From Cognatazoarcus halotolerans (GTDB taxonomy: Bacteria; Pseudomonadota; Gammaproteobacteria; Burkholderiales; Rhodocyclaceae): a stretch of DNA of 64,000 nucleotides. The translations under genes and the position numbers were made by a program. Location of the stretch: NCBI RefSeq assembly GCF_009800965.1, contig NZ_WUAF01000004.1:124001-188000 (forward strand). Direction: 5' to 3'. The notes under the pieces are model-generated. The model saw only the letters and a list, made by a program, of their open reading frames with translations. It was not told where the DNA came from and searched no databases. This document shows positions 19,570-28,407 of this stretch, one piece after another (position 1 is the first letter of the stretch; the number at the start of each line of letters is the position of its first letter).

Positions 19570-20478
19570 TTATGCGGTAACGGGTTGCAGGGTGAGCTCA
19601 CCCTTGAGGATTTCCTCGGCGAACATCTCGGCGGTACGTGCAGCCGCCGCGGTCATGATGTCGAGGTTGCCGGCGTACTTGGGCAGGTAGTCACCCAGGC
19701 CTTCGACCTCCATGAATACCGAGACGCGATTGCCGTCGAACACCGGGCCATTGACCAGCTTGTAGCCGGGCACATACTTCTGCACTTCCTTGATCATGGC
19801 GTGGATCGATTCGGTGATCGCCGCCTGGTCGGGTTCGCCCTCGGTCAGGCAATGCACCGTGTCGCGCATGATCAGCGGCGGCTCGGCCGGGTTGAGGATG
19901 ATGATCGCCTTGCCCTTCTTCGCGCCGCCGACCTTCTCGACCGCGCCGGCCGTGGTGCGGGTGAACTCGTCGATGTTCTTGCGGGTGCCGGGGCCGGCCG
20001 ACTTGCTCGAGACGGTGGCGACGATCTCGCCATAGGCCACCGGCTGCACCCGCGACACCGCGGCCACCATCGGGATCGTGGCCTGGCCGCCGCAGGTGAC
20101 CATGTTCACGTTCATCTCGCGCTTGCCGACGTGTTCGACGAGGTTGACTGGTGGCACGCAGAAGGGCCCGACCGCGGCCGGCGTGAGATCGATCATGAGC
20201 ACACCCAGCTCGTTGAGCTTGCGCGAGTTCTCGGCATGGACATAGGCGCTGGTCGCATCGAAGGCAATCTGCACGCCGTCCGCCTTGACGTGCGGCAGCA
20301 GGCCGTCGACGCCCTCGGCGGTGGTCTTGAGGCCCAGTTCGCGGGCCCGCGCGAGGCCCTCGGAGGTTGCGTCGATGCCGACCATCCACACCGGGTCGAG
20401 CACCGGGCTGCGCTTGAGCTTGTAGAGCAGGTCGGTGCCGATGTTGCCGGGACCGATCAGGGCACATTTGATTTTCAT
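19570..20478 (-). CDS. dmpF: Acetaldehyde dehydrogenase (acylating)
   Basis: A 302-residue protein. The N-terminal NAD fold is [20 protein letters not shown]; the catalytic Cys is in [15 protein letters not shown]. It oxidises acetaldehyde to acetyl-CoA with NAD+ and CoA as the partner of aldolase DmpG; the two genes are ten bases apart. Ninety-one bases separate it from dmpE, the widest gap in this operon. Confidence 0.95.
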   Translation of the reverse strand: MKIKCALIGPGNIGTDLLYKLKRSPVLDPVWMVGIDATSEGLARARELGLKTTAEGVDGLLPHVKADGVQIAFDATSAYVHAENSRKLNELGVLMIDLTPAAVGPFCVPPVNLVEHVGKREMNVNMVTCGGQATIPMVAAVSRVQPVAYGEIVATVSSKSAGPGTRKNIDEFTRTTAGAVEKVGGAKKGKAIIILNPAEPPLIMRDTVHCLTEGEPDQAAITESIHAMIKEVQKYVPGYKLVNGPVFDGNRVSVFMEVEGLGDYLPKYAGNLDIMTAAAARTAEMFAEEILKGELTLQPVTA

Positions 20479-20569
20479 GTTTCGTACCTCGTAAGAAATT
20501 AGGGGTGAGACGAAAGGCCGAAAGAACGTCCGAAACCGGGCTCCTCGCTCCGCCGCCTCACCTCGTCGC

Positions 20570-21358
20570 TCAGGAGAAGCGCACCGAGCAACCGCCGATG
20601 CCACCGATGGTGACCCGCAGGTTGTCGCCGGCCTCGACCGGCACCATTGCACCCAGCGCACCGGAAAGCACGATCTCGCCGGCCTTGAGACCGATGCCGA
20701 GACGCCCGAGCGTGTTGGCGAGCCAGGCCACCGCGTTGAGGGGCGAGGCCAGCGTCGCGGCCCCCGAACCCGTGACCACGATGTCGCCGTTCTTTTCCAT
20801 CACCATGCCGCAGGTCAGCAGGTCGACACTGAGCGGATCCACCAGCGAATCGCCGAGCACGAACACGCCGCACGAAGCGTTGTCCGCGACGGTGTCCTGG
20901 ATCTTGATCTTCCAATCGCGGATCCGCGAATCGACGATCTCGAAGCAGGCCATCACGCCTTCGGTTGCGCGCAGCACGTCGGCGGCGGTGACACCGGGGC
21001 CCATCAGGTCGTGCTTGAGCACGAAGGCGATCTCGCCCTCGGCCTTGGGCTGGATCAGGGTGTCGGCCGGAATCGCCTCACCCTCGTTGTAGAGCATGCC
21101 GTCGGTGAGCCAGCCGAAATCGGGCTGATGCACGCCGAGCATGTTCATGACGGCCTTGGAGGTCACGCCGATTTTCTTGCCGACCACCTTTTCGCCGGCC
21201 GCGAGGCGGCGCGAGAGCATCTGTTGCTGGATGTGATAGGCATCCTCGATGGTGATCTCCGGGTGGCGATTGGTCAGTGGATCGAGCACCTCACAGCTGG
21301 TGAGTGCGGTATACAGTTCGTCGCCAAGGCGGGTAATCAGGGCCTGGTCCATGGTCAT
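20570..21358 (-). CDS. dmpE: 2-oxopent-4-enoate hydratase
   Basis: A 262-residue protein of the same fold as DmpH. It shows [37 protein letters not shown], and metal-binding Glu in [14 protein letters not shown] and [16 protein letters not shown]. It hydrates 2-hydroxypenta-2,4-dienoate to 4-hydroxy-2-oxovalerate. It starts three bases after the dmpD stop, so the genes are coupled. An ATG two codons downstream (MDQAL) is an alternative start. Confidence 0.93.
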   Translation of the reverse strand: MTMDQALITRLGDELYTALTSCEVLDPLTNRHPEITIEDAYHIQQQMLSRRLAAGEKVVGKKIGVTSKAVMNMLGVHQPDFGWLTDGMLYNEGEAIPADTLIQPKAEGEIAFVLKHDLMGPGVTAADVLRATEGVMACFEIVDSRIRDWKIKIQDTVADNASCGVFVLGDSLVDPLSVDLLTCGMVMEKNGDIVVTGSGAATLASPLNAVAWLANTLGRLGIGLKAGEIVLSGALGAMVPVEAGDNLRVTIGGIGGCSVRFS

Positions 21359-21361
21359 CTC

Positions 21362-22216
21362 TCAGTTCAGTGCCAAGGGTTCTTCGGGTGAGGCTTCGGC
21401 CAGGAAGTCACCCACGAGACGCGCAAAGCGCGCCGAATGTTCGATCTGCGTCCAGTGTCCGCAACGGCCGAATACATGCAGCTGCGAGCGCGAAATCCAC
21501 TGCGACAGGGTCAGCGAGGTCTCGAGCGGGATGATGTGGTCATCGCGGCCGTGGATGATCAGCGTCTCGTGCGGGATGGCGCGGATCGCGGCTTCGGGGC
21601 TCGCCATTGCGTCCACCCAGCGCTGGCGCGGCGCCGGGAACATCGCCGAGAAGGATTCCTGGAAGCCGGGCCGGATGCTGGCCTCGAAGCGCAGCTTGGC
21701 GAGCTCGTCGTTGACCAGCGAGCGGTCCCAGGCAAAGAGATCCATGATCGCCCGCATGTTCTCGAAGCTCGGGGTGTAACCCCACACCGCATCGAGTCCG
21801 ACACTGATCTCGAACGGAACACCGACGCTCCCCATCAGCACCAGCCGTCGCACCCGCTCCGGGTGGCGGATGGTGAGCGCCAGGGCCAGTGCGCCGCCAA
21901 AGGAGTTGCCGACCAGGTCGGTGCGTTCGATGCCAAGCGCATCGAGTAGTCCGACAGCCTGGCTCACCCAGTTGTCCATCGTGTAGTCGTAGCCATCGGG
22001 CCGGGCCGAGAAGCCGAAACCCGCCATGTCCGGCGCGATCACCCGTGCCCGCTTTGCCAGCTCCGGCATCACCAAGCGCCAGTTGGCCCAGGCCGACACC
22101 CCCGGCCCGGAGCCGTGAATCATCAACACCGGGAAGCCTTCTCCGATGTCGTGATAATTGGTCTGGATACCCGCGGCATCGATGCTGCAGCCGATCTCCG
22201 GGCTCGTGGCATTCAT
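21362..22216 (-). CDS. dmpD: 2-hydroxymuconic semialdehyde hydrolase
   Basis: A 284-residue alpha/beta hydrolase. Oxyanion region MIHGSGPGVSAWANW, nucleophile Ser in LVGNSFGGALALA, Asp in IIHGRDDHIIP, and His in FGRCGHWTQIEH complete the triad. It cleaves the ring-fission product to 2-hydroxypenta-2,4-dienoate and formate or acetate, the hydrolytic branch needed for methylated catechols. The start MNATSPEIG fits the usual length; the frame is open far upstream inside dmpC. Confidence 0.93.
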   Translation of the reverse strand: MNATSPEIGCSIDAAGIQTNYHDIGEGFPVLMIHGSGPGVSAWANWRLVMPELAKRARVIAPDMAGFGFSARPDGYDYTMDNWVSQAVGLLDALGIERTDLVGNSFGGALALALTIRHPERVRRLVLMGSVGVPFEISVGLDAVWGYTPSFENMRAIMDLFAWDRSLVNDELAKLRFEASIRPGFQESFSAMFPAPRQRWVDAMASPEAAIRAIPHETLIIHGRDDHIIPLETSLTLSQWISRSQLHVFGRCGHWTQIEHSARFARLVGDFLAEASPEEPLALN

Positions 22217-22224
22217 TGCGGCGC

Positions 22225-23679
22225 TCACAGCTTGATGCACACGTTCTTGAGTTCGGTATAAAACTCCAGCGAATGGACCCCGCCCTCGCGTCCGATACCG
22301 GACTGCTTGGCGCCACCGAAGGCAGTGCGCAGATCGCGCAGAAACCAGCTGTTGACCCACACCAGCCCGGCTTCGATCCGTCCCGCCACGCGGTGGGCGC
22401 GGGTCAGATCGCGGGTCCACACCGAGCAGGCGAGGCCGTACTCGGTATCGTTCGCGCGACGGATCACTTCGTCCTCGGAGTCGAAGGGCTGGATCAGCGT
22501 GCAGGGTCCGAAGACTTCTTCGCGGGCGATCGGCGAGTTGTCGTCCAAGCCGGTCCAGATGGTCGGCTCGACCCAGGCACCCTCGGCCAGACTGCCCGGC
22601 ATGTCCGGTACGCCACCACCGGTCACCACGGTGGCACCGAGTTCCTTCGCCTTGGCGTAGTAGGACAGCACCTTCTGCTTGTGCTCCTGCGAAATCAGCG
22701 GACCGAGGGCTGTTTCGGCATCCTCCGGACGGCCCAGCTTCATGCCTTCCGCACCCTTCTTGAGCGCAGCGACGAATCTGTCGAAGATCGGCCGCTCGAC
22801 ATAGACCCGTTCGGTGCCGAGGCACACCTGGCCGCAGTTGGCGAATACCGAACGCATGGTGCCTTCGATGGCCGCATCGAAGTCACAGTCGGCAAAGACG
22901 ATGGCGGGGTTCTTGCCGCCCATCTCGAGCGACACCGGCCGCGCGCCGTCGGCGGCAGCCTTCATGATTGCTGCGCCGGTGCGGGTTTCGCCGGTGAAAG
23001 TGATGGCGTTGACCTTCGGGTGGGTGGTGACGAACTCGCCGGCGGAACCCGGCCCGAAACCATGCACCACGTTATAGACGCCCTTGGGAACACCGACCGC
23101 GTTCATCACCTCGCCGAGCAGGGTCGCGGTCTGGGGGGTTTCCTCTGACGGCTTGACCACCACCGTGTTGCCGCAGGCCAGCGCCGGACCGACCTTCCAG
23201 GTCATCAGCAGCAGCGGCAGGTTCCACGGGCAGATCACACCGACCACGCCGACCGGCCGGCGCTGCGAATAGTTGAGCGCACCTCGGCCGTCGGGCGTCG
23301 CCATCTCGAAGAATTCGGTCGGAACGTTCTTGATGACGTCGGCAAATATCTTGAAGTTGGCGGCGCCGCGTGGGATGTCGATATGACGCGCCAGGCTCAT
23401 CGGCTTGCCGGTGTCTGCGCACTCGGCGGCGAGGAATTCGTCGAAACGCGCGTTGATGCCGTCGGCCACCGCGTAGAGCATGTCCACCCGCTCAGCCACG
23501 GTCATGCGCCCCCACGGCCCCTCGAGCGCGGCGCGTGCGGCGGCAACGGCGGCATCGACCTCCGTCCTCCCCGCTTCACACACCTGGGCGATCAATTGGT
23601 TGTCCAGCGGTGAGCGCTTCTCAAAGGTTTTGGCGGTGGCGACGAATTCGCCGTTGATGAAATTTCTGATCTCTTTCAT
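22225..23679 (-). CDS. dmpC: 2-hydroxymuconic semialdehyde dehydrogenase
   Basis: A 484-residue aldehyde dehydrogenase. It has the NAD-binding FTGETRTGAAI, the general-base region SLEMGGKNPAIV and the catalytic Cys in FANCGQVCLGTERVYVE. It oxidises 2-hydroxymuconic semialdehyde to 4-oxalocrotonate, the entry to the branch used for phenol itself. It lies between the GlcG-like gene and dmpD on one strand with short gaps. Confidence 0.95.
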   Translation of the reverse strand: MKEIRNFINGEFVATAKTFEKRSPLDNQLIAQVCEAGRTEVDAAVAAARAALEGPWGRMTVAERVDMLYAVADGINARFDEFLAAECADTGKPMSLARHIDIPRGAANFKIFADVIKNVPTEFFEMATPDGRGALNYSQRRPVGVVGVICPWNLPLLLMTWKVGPALACGNTVVVKPSEETPQTATLLGEVMNAVGVPKGVYNVVHGFGPGSAGEFVTTHPKVNAITFTGETRTGAAIMKAAADGARPVSLEMGGKNPAIVFADCDFDAAIEGTMRSVFANCGQVCLGTERVYVERPIFDRFVAALKKGAEGMKLGRPEDAETALGPLISQEHKQKVLSYYAKAKELGATVVTGGGVPDMPGSLAEGAWVEPTIWTGLDDNSPIAREEVFGPCTLIQPFDSEDEVIRRANDTEYGLACSVWTRDLTRAHRVAGRIEAGLVWVNSWFLRDLRTAFGGAKQSGIGREGGVHSLEFYTELKNVCIKL

Positions 23680-23706
23680 GTGTCCCTCAAACCGTGCTGT
23701 TCTCGT

Positions 23707-24153
23707 TTATCTGACTGCGCCGATCGCGGCGAGGCCCGCATCGGCACAAGCTTCGTCCTGCTCTTCGGAGGCACCCGAAACGCCGATGCCACCAATCAAC
23801 TGACCATCGACACGAATCGGCAGCCCACCGCCGAACACCACCAGCCTCGGTCTGGCGGAAAACCCCAGTTTCATACCTTCGTCATGACCGATCACCTTCA
23901 TCCAGTCACGCGTAGAGAAACCGAAACCCGCCGCCGTATAGGCCTTGTCGATGGCGATATCGATGGACTGCAGGAAAGCCCCGGGCATTCTCAGGAAGCC
24001 AGCCAGGTTTCCACCCGAATCGACGACAGCGACGTTGATCTTCACGCCGAGCTCGCGGGCATGCTCGACCGCCGCGACAACCGCACGCATCGCGGCATCG
24101 CAACCGATGACCAATTGGGTACTCATTACCTCTTCATTGGAAAATTCCGACAT
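23707..24153 (-). CDS. GlcG/HbpS-family protein (DUF336)
   Basis: A 148-residue single-domain protein with the family pattern: VVDSGGNLAGFLRMPGAFLQ, a Lys/Ala-rich KAYTAAGFG stretch, VVFGGGLPIRVDGQLIGGIGVSGASEEQDE. Members occur in many catabolic operons; some bind haem, and the role in meta-cleavage clusters is not settled. It is first in the dmpCDEFGHI transcript, ~24 bases below the predicted transcription start. MSTQL nine codons in is a second possible start. Confidence 0.82.
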   Translation of the reverse strand: MSEFSNEEVMSTQLVIGCDAAMRAVVAAVEHARELGVKINVAVVDSGGNLAGFLRMPGAFLQSIDIAIDKAYTAAGFGFSTRDWMKVIGHDEGMKLGFSARPRLVVFGGGLPIRVDGQLIGGIGVSGASEEQDEACADAGLAAIGAVR

Positions 24154-24183
24154 GCCGTGTAACCCCTTGCAAGTTGTCGCGAA

Positions 24184-24212
24184 ACGATAGGTGTTGACAT
24201 TATCGACGTCAA
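24184..24212 (-). promoter_or_regulatory. Sigma70 promoter of the dmpCDEFGHI operon
   Basis: On the minus strand -35 TTGACG (24212-24207), 17-bp spacer, -10 TATCGT (24189-24184). The start point would be near 24177, ~24 bases ahead of the first ATG. TCTCGAGA lies 7 bp upstream of the -35, the same arrangement as at the promoter before the second catechol dioxygenase gene. Confidence 0.65.
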
Positions 24213-24215
24213 CAC
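24191..24215. promoter_or_regulatory. Inverted repeat GTGTTGAC-N9-GTCAACAC, candidate repressor operator
   Basis: Perfect 8-bp arms at 24191-24198 and 24208-24215. The repeat covers the -35 hexamer and most of the spacer of the leftward promoter and sits in the divergent region of the GntR/FCD gene. Position and symmetry suit an operator for that regulator, with binding blocking RNA polymerase. Binding is inferred. Confidence 0.5.
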
Positions 24216-24219
24216 ATTT

Positions 24220-24227
24220 TCTCGAGA
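24220..24227. promoter_or_regulatory. TCTCGAGA palindrome, copy 1
   Basis: The core lies in an AT-rich surround (AAATCTCGAGAAAA on the minus strand), 7 bp upstream of the -35 of the dmpCDEFGHI promoter. It shares the 11-base AAATCTCGAGA with copies 2 and 4. Confidence 0.55.
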
Positions 24228-24309
24228 TTTATGGTTCAGCCGTCAGCGCGCATTTATCGTTAGAATTCGATCCGGATCATTGCCCTACCCGGGTATCTAA
24301 AGGATCGCC

Positions 24310-25020
24310 ATGAGCGAAGTGCTTGCCACAAGAAAATATGACGTCGTCGATGGGGAAGAACCCCGAACCCTCGTCGAGACCGCCTATCGCCGACTGCGCC
24401 GCGACATCATCGAGGGCGTTCGGCGTCCCGGCGAAAAGCTGCGTGTCGAACATCTCAAAGACATCTATGACGTGGGCGCCGGCACCTTGCGGGAAGCCCT
24501 CCAGTTGCTCATCACCGATGCGCTTGTCGTAGCCCAGGGCCAGCGCGGGTTTCGCGTCGCGCCGATCTCCCTGGTCGATTTCGAGGACATCACCAGGACC
24601 CGCGTGCTGCTCGAAACCGAGGCGCTGCGCCAGTCGATCGAACTCGGTGATGACGCCTGGGAAGCGGATGTCCTCGGCGCCTTCCACCGTCTCTCGCGTG
24701 CCGAGGAGAAGCTCGAAGGTCCCGAGGCTGCCCGCGAAGAATGGGAGATGCGCAATCGCATCTTCCACGAAGTGCTCATCAGTGCCTCTCCATCGCGCTG
24801 GCTTCGTCATTTCCAGACCATCCTCTATCGTCAGTCCGAGCGCTACCGTCGCCTGTCCCTTTTCAATCAGCCGATTCCCCGGGACGTGCATGCCGAGCAC
24901 GAGGCCATCGTCGATGCAGCCATCGCTCGCGACGCCCCGGCGGCAACCCGCATCCTCACCGATCACATCCTGCGTACGCTCGAGGCGATAAGGCAGCTGC
25001 CGCCCGATTTCCTCTCCTGA
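24310..25020 (+). CDS. GntR-family transcriptional regulator, FCD subfamily
   Basis: A 236-residue protein. The N-terminal winged helix (residues ~18-85) includes AYRRLRRDIIEGVRRPGEKL and GAGTLREALQLLITDALVV. An all-helical FCD ligand domain follows, with metal/ligand residues in TRTRVLLETEALRQ, RIFHEVLI and HAEHEAIVDAAIARD. It is divergent from the meta-cleavage operon. In Comamonas testosteroni GntR-type AphS/PhcS represses phenol genes; this is the likely equivalent by context. Effector unknown. Confidence 0.9.
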   Translation: MSEVLATRKYDVVDGEEPRTLVETAYRRLRRDIIEGVRRPGEKLRVEHLKDIYDVGAGTLREALQLLITDALVVAQGQRGFRVAPISLVDFEDITRTRVLLETEALRQSIELGDDAWEADVLGAFHRLSRAEEKLEGPEAAREEWEMRNRIFHEVLISASPSRWLRHFQTILYRQSERYRRLSLFNQPIPRDVHAEHEAIVDAAIARDAPAATRILTDHILRTLEAIRQLPPDFLS

Positions 25021-25061
25021 GGAAACAGCGCAACAGCATCGCGCGAACCGCCCCTTCACGG

Positions 25062-25988
25062 TCAGGAGACGACCGACAGGAAACGCTCGTTGAGCTTCCG
25101 GTCGTGATAGAACACGCCCGCCCCAACTTCATCCCAGGTCCACGTCAGCGGCTTCCAGTCCGGGTAACTCTGATAGCCCCCGCTGAAGGTTTCAAAGCGA
25201 TTGCCGGAAGGATCGAATGCGTAGATCGTGGTGCCGCGTGTGACGCCGTGCCGGGTCGGCCCGATGTCGATAGAGACGCGGTTCATCGACATGATGTCCG
25301 CAGCCCGCAACACCTGCTCCCAGCTCTCCAGCAGGAAAGACACGTGGTGCAGCTTGCCCGGCTCGGGATGGCGAACGAAGGCGATGTCATGGGCCTTGAT
25401 CGAGGTCGATAGCCAGATCGCGAGATCAGTCTTGCCGTCTTCCATCAACACGTGCTCAACGAGGTAGAAGCCCAGCACCTCCTTGAAGAGCTTGTGCACG
25501 CCGTCGATGTCCGGCCCGTAGAGCAGGCAGTGATCGAGTCGTACCGGGGCAATGCCACGGGTATCCGGGATCCACGGATCGGGATTGACATAGGGCTGGC
25601 CGTTACCGACGTCGGTCTTGTCGGCATAGAGTTCGACCAGATGACCGGTCGGGATCTGGAAACGGACGCGTTCGCCGGTCTCCAGCATCTCGCCGGCGGG
25701 AATCCTTTCCGTCGGAACGCCGTAGGCACGCAGGTCCGAGTCCAGCTTGTCCAGGGTCGCACGATCGGCGACCTTGAACGCGAAGAAGTCGATACCGGCG
25801 CTGTCGGCCTCGCGGATTATGAAGCTGTTGTGATCCCGCTCATCCCAGGCCTTGAAATAGACCCGGCCCTGGCGGTCGCGACCGGTTTCCTTCAGACCGA
25901 GTACATTGGTATAGAAATTGACGCTTTCTGCCAGATCGAGCACGCGCAACTGCGCGTGGCCCGGACGCAGGACACCTGTCATTGCCAT
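25062..25988 (-). CDS. dmpB: Catechol 2,3-dioxygenase, copy 1
   Basis: A 308-residue two-domain extradiol dioxygenase. Fe(II) ligands are His153 (RLDHCLLYG), His214 of the KLHHVSF pair and Glu266 (NRFETF), numbered as in XylE to within one residue. It opens catechol next to the hydroxyls to give 2-hydroxymuconic semialdehyde. A nearly identical gene lies 205 bases upstream, so the pair is a tandem duplication. Copy 1 differs mainly around residues 75-95 and 175-200, which could change preference for methylcatechols. Confidence 0.95.
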   Translation of the reverse strand: MAMTGVLRPGHAQLRVLDLAESVNFYTNVLGLKETGRDRQGRVYFKAWDERDHNSFIIREADSAGIDFFAFKVADRATLDKLDSDLRAYGVPTERIPAGEMLETGERVRFQIPTGHLVELYADKTDVGNGQPYVNPDPWIPDTRGIAPVRLDHCLLYGPDIDGVHKLFKEVLGFYLVEHVLMEDGKTDLAIWLSTSIKAHDIAFVRHPEPGKLHHVSFLLESWEQVLRAADIMSMNRVSIDIGPTRHGVTRGTTIYAFDPSGNRFETFSGGYQSYPDWKPLTWTWDEVGAGVFYHDRKLNERFLSVVS

Positions 25989-26193
25989 GATTCTCTCCTC
26001 CCGATGATTCATCAGCACCCCGCTCCGGAAGCGGGGCAACATGCCGGCTAGCTATTCGGGGCGCTCCGGTGGCAGCCCTTGTGTCCGGTCGAATCGCAGG
26101 TTGGCAGACTGTCAACCTGCCCCCTCTCTGGGTTGTCTCTCTTTACATCAACGCCAAAAGCGCGCGTGCTGGATCGCACGCGCCCAAACGTCG
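25989..26193. other. Spacer between the two dioxygenase genes, with inverted repeats
   Basis: It holds a terminator (26155-26183), an inverted repeat GCAGGTTG-N9-CAACCTGC (26096-26120) and a hairpin CCCCGCT/AGCGGGG (26018-26036) in the leader of copy 1. A minus-strand TTGACA (26115-26110) may be a -35, but no good -10 follows. Copy 1 may therefore depend on readthrough or a weak promoter. Confidence 0.45.
26155..26183 (-). terminator. Terminator after catechol dioxygenase copy 2
   Basis: An 8-bp stem GCGCGTGC/GCACGCGC with a 6-base loop (26162-26183), followed on the minus strand by CTTTT. It lies just past the copy 2 stop and before copy 1. Confidence 0.6.
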
Positions 26194-27120
26194 TCAGGTC
26201 ACCACACTCAAGAAGCGCTCGTTGAGCTTGCGGTCGTGATAGAAGATCGCCGCCCCGACCTCGTCCCAGGTCCAGGTGATCGGCTGGTTGTCCGGATACG
26301 TCTGGTAACCGCCACAGAAGGTCTCGAAGCGATTGCCGCTGCAGTCGAAGGCATAGATGGTGGCGCCGCGAGTGATCCCGTGACGGGTCGGCCCGATGTC
26401 GATCGAGACGCGATTCATCGACATGATGTCCGCAGCCCGCAGCACCTGTTCCCAGCTTTCCAGCAGGAAGGAGACGTGGTGCAGCTTGCCCGGCTCGGGA
26501 TGGCGTACGAAGGCGATGTCATGAGCCTTGGGCGAGCAGTTCATGAACAGCGCGAGGGTGGTTTCCCCATCCTCCATGAGCACCCGTTCGGTGACGGAGA
26601 AGCCGAGCACTTCGGTGAACAGCTTCTCGACACCCTCGATGTCCGGTCCGTACAGGAGGCAGTGATCGAACCGGACCGGTGCAATGCCTTTCACGTCCGG
26701 CACCCACGGGTCGGGATTGACATAGGACTGGCCGTTTCCGACGTCCTGCTTCTCCGCATACAACTCGATGAGATGCCCGGTCGGGATGGTGAAGCGGACC
26801 CGCTCGCCGGTACCCAGCATCTCGCCGGCCGGCATGCGAGTGGTGGAGATTCCGAAAGCCTGTACCGCCGATTCAAGCTGATCCATGGTTGCGGCGTCGA
26901 GCGCCTTGAAACCGAGAAAATCGATTCCGGCCTCGTCCGCTTCACGCAGGACCAGCGAGTTGTGGTCGCGCTCGTCCCAGGCCTTGAAGTAGACCCGCCC
27001 CTGTGCATCGCGGCCCGTCTCCTTGAGACCGACCACGTCGCGATAGAAGCTCACGCCTTCTTCCAGGTCCAGCACCCGTAACTGCACGTGTCCCGGTCTC
27101 AGAACGCCAGTCATTGCCAT
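26194..27120 (-). CDS. dmpB: Catechol 2,3-dioxygenase, copy 2
   Basis: A 308-residue paralogue of the next gene downstream, same length and start. Ligands His153, His214 and the Glu in NRFETFCGG are intact. It differs from copy 1 in the N-terminal domain and in 180-200 (TERVLMEDGETTLALFMNCS). It has its own sigma70-like promoter at 27213-27241 and a terminator, so it can be expressed apart from the phenol hydroxylase genes. Confidence 0.95.
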   Translation of the reverse strand: MAMTGVLRPGHVQLRVLDLEEGVSFYRDVVGLKETGRDAQGRVYFKAWDERDHNSLVLREADEAGIDFLGFKALDAATMDQLESAVQAFGISTTRMPAGEMLGTGERVRFTIPTGHLIELYAEKQDVGNGQSYVNPDPWVPDVKGIAPVRFDHCLLYGPDIEGVEKLFTEVLGFSVTERVLMEDGETTLALFMNCSPKAHDIAFVRHPEPGKLHHVSFLLESWEQVLRAADIMSMNRVSIDIGPTRHGITRGATIYAFDCSGNRFETFCGGYQTYPDNQPITWTWDEVGAAIFYHDRKLNERFLSVVT

Positions 27121-27212
27121 TTTTCAGTCTCCTCACGGGATGCTTCGCGGCAGGCGCAGCCAAGTCCCGATTCCGTTTTGCCCATCGGCCTTCGGCCAAA
27201 GGTGTTTGTTAC

Positions 27213-27241
27213 AAGATATTTTTCATCTATCTCGAAGTCAA
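27213..27241 (-). promoter_or_regulatory. Sigma70 promoter before catechol dioxygenase copy 2
   Basis: On the minus strand -35 TTGACT (27241-27236), 17-bp spacer, -10 TATCTT (27218-27213). TCTCGAGA is 7 bp upstream of the -35. Both hexamers and both spacings match the promoter at 24184-24212. The predicted start is ~85 bases ahead of the ATG. Confidence 0.65.
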
Positions 27242-27248
27242 TTATTTT

Positions 27249-27256
27249 TCTCGAGA
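27249..27256. promoter_or_regulatory. TCTCGAGA palindrome, copy 2
   Basis: Just past the dmpP stop, in AAATCTCGAGAAAAA context on the minus strand, 7 bp upstream of the -35 of the dioxygenase promoter. The spacer of that promoter carries a partial copy, TTCGAGAT. Confidence 0.55.
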
Positions 27257-27258
27257 TT

Positions 27259-28314
27259 TCAGATCCGCTTGAACAGGGGACTCCTCACCTGCTGAGCATC
27301 GGCCGCCGAAAAGAACTTCTCGGTGTAGATGTCGTTCTCGAACAGACGTCCCTGCATCAGCGCCGAAATGCAGGCGTCGATCATCACCGGCGGCCCGCAC
27401 AGATAGGCCTTGTGGCCACGGAAATCACTCTCGAAATGCTGCTGGGCGGCTTCATGCACAAAGCCGCGCAGACCCGTCCAGTCACTGTCCGCCGGCTCGT
27501 CCGACAGTGCCGGAACATACGTGAAGTTGGCATGCTTTTCGGCCAGCGCCAGGAACTCGTCGTGGTAGTAGAGCTCCTCGCGCGTGCGCTGCCCATACAC
27601 CAGCGTGATCGGCAGATCGCAACCTTCCGCGAGCAGGTCGAGGATCATGCTCTTCGGGCTGGACAAGCCCGAACCGCCAGCCATGAAGAGCAGCGGCACA
27701 CCCGCCGACTTGCGCACGAAGAAGCGGCCGTACGGCCCGGAAATCGTCACGCGGTCGCCAACGGCGAGCCGCTCGTGGATATAGGTGGTTCCCAGCCCGC
27801 CGGGAACGATGCGCACGTTGAGTTCGACCTCGCGCCCGCTGCCGGGTACGTTCGCCAGCGAGAAGGCGCGGCTGCAGTGCTCGCCGGGAATGTTGAAGTT
27901 GATGTACTGCCCGGCCTGAAAGTGGATCGGCTCATCGAGTTCGATGAAGATCCCCTTGATGGTCGGGGTCAGATTCTCGATGCGGCTGATCGAACCCGGA
28001 AAATCGCGCACCGGAATCGTTTCAGCATCCGGGTCTTCCTCGATCTCGGCTTCGATGGTGACATCACTCTGCAGCGTCGCGCAGCAGGCGAGCGCTTTCA
28101 TCTCGTCCCGCTCGAAATCCATCAAGGCAAAGCTCGACGCCTCTCCATGGTCGACTTCACCGTCGAGGACCTTGATCTTGCAGGTCGCGCACAAGCCGTG
28201 GCAGCAGGCGTGCGGCAGCCAGATCCCCGCCCGCAGAGCGGCGTCGAGAATGGTCTGGTCCTCTTCGACCTCGATGGTTTCGCCCAGGGGTTCGATCGTC
28301 AGTTCGTAACTCAT
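27259..28314 (-). CDS. dmpP: Phenol hydroxylase reductase component (FAD, 2Fe-2S)
   Basis: A 351-residue protein. The plant-type 2Fe-2S domain has Cys37, Cys42, Cys45 and Cys77 or 78 (ACCHGLCATCKI; ALACCATL). The ferredoxin-reductase domain follows with FAD motif RAFSLANVPG, nucleotide motifs LLFMAGGSGLSSPKSM and YLCGPPVMIDACI. It passes electrons from NADH to the diiron hydroxylase. MSYELTI matches the usual family start. Confidence 0.95.
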   Translation of the reverse strand: MSYELTIEPLGETIEVEEDQTILDAALRAGIWLPHACCHGLCATCKIKVLDGEVDHGEASSFALMDFERDEMKALACCATLQSDVTIEAEIEEDPDAETIPVRDFPGSISRIENLTPTIKGIFIELDEPIHFQAGQYINFNIPGEHCSRAFSLANVPGSGREVELNVRIVPGGLGTTYIHERLAVGDRVTISGPYGRFFVRKSAGVPLLFMAGGSGLSSPKSMILDLLAEGCDLPITLVYGQRTREELYYHDEFLALAEKHANFTYVPALSDEPADSDWTGLRGFVHEAAQQHFESDFRGHKAYLCGPPVMIDACISALMQGRLFENDIYTEKFFSAADAQQVRSPLFKRI

Positions 28315-28407
28315 GATTTCGCTCTCTCTATCGGCGCACGGCAAGGGCACGTCTCGTCACGGCTTCGGTTCGCCGCGATCTTCATCGCCACCCTTGCCGT
28401 CCTGGGT

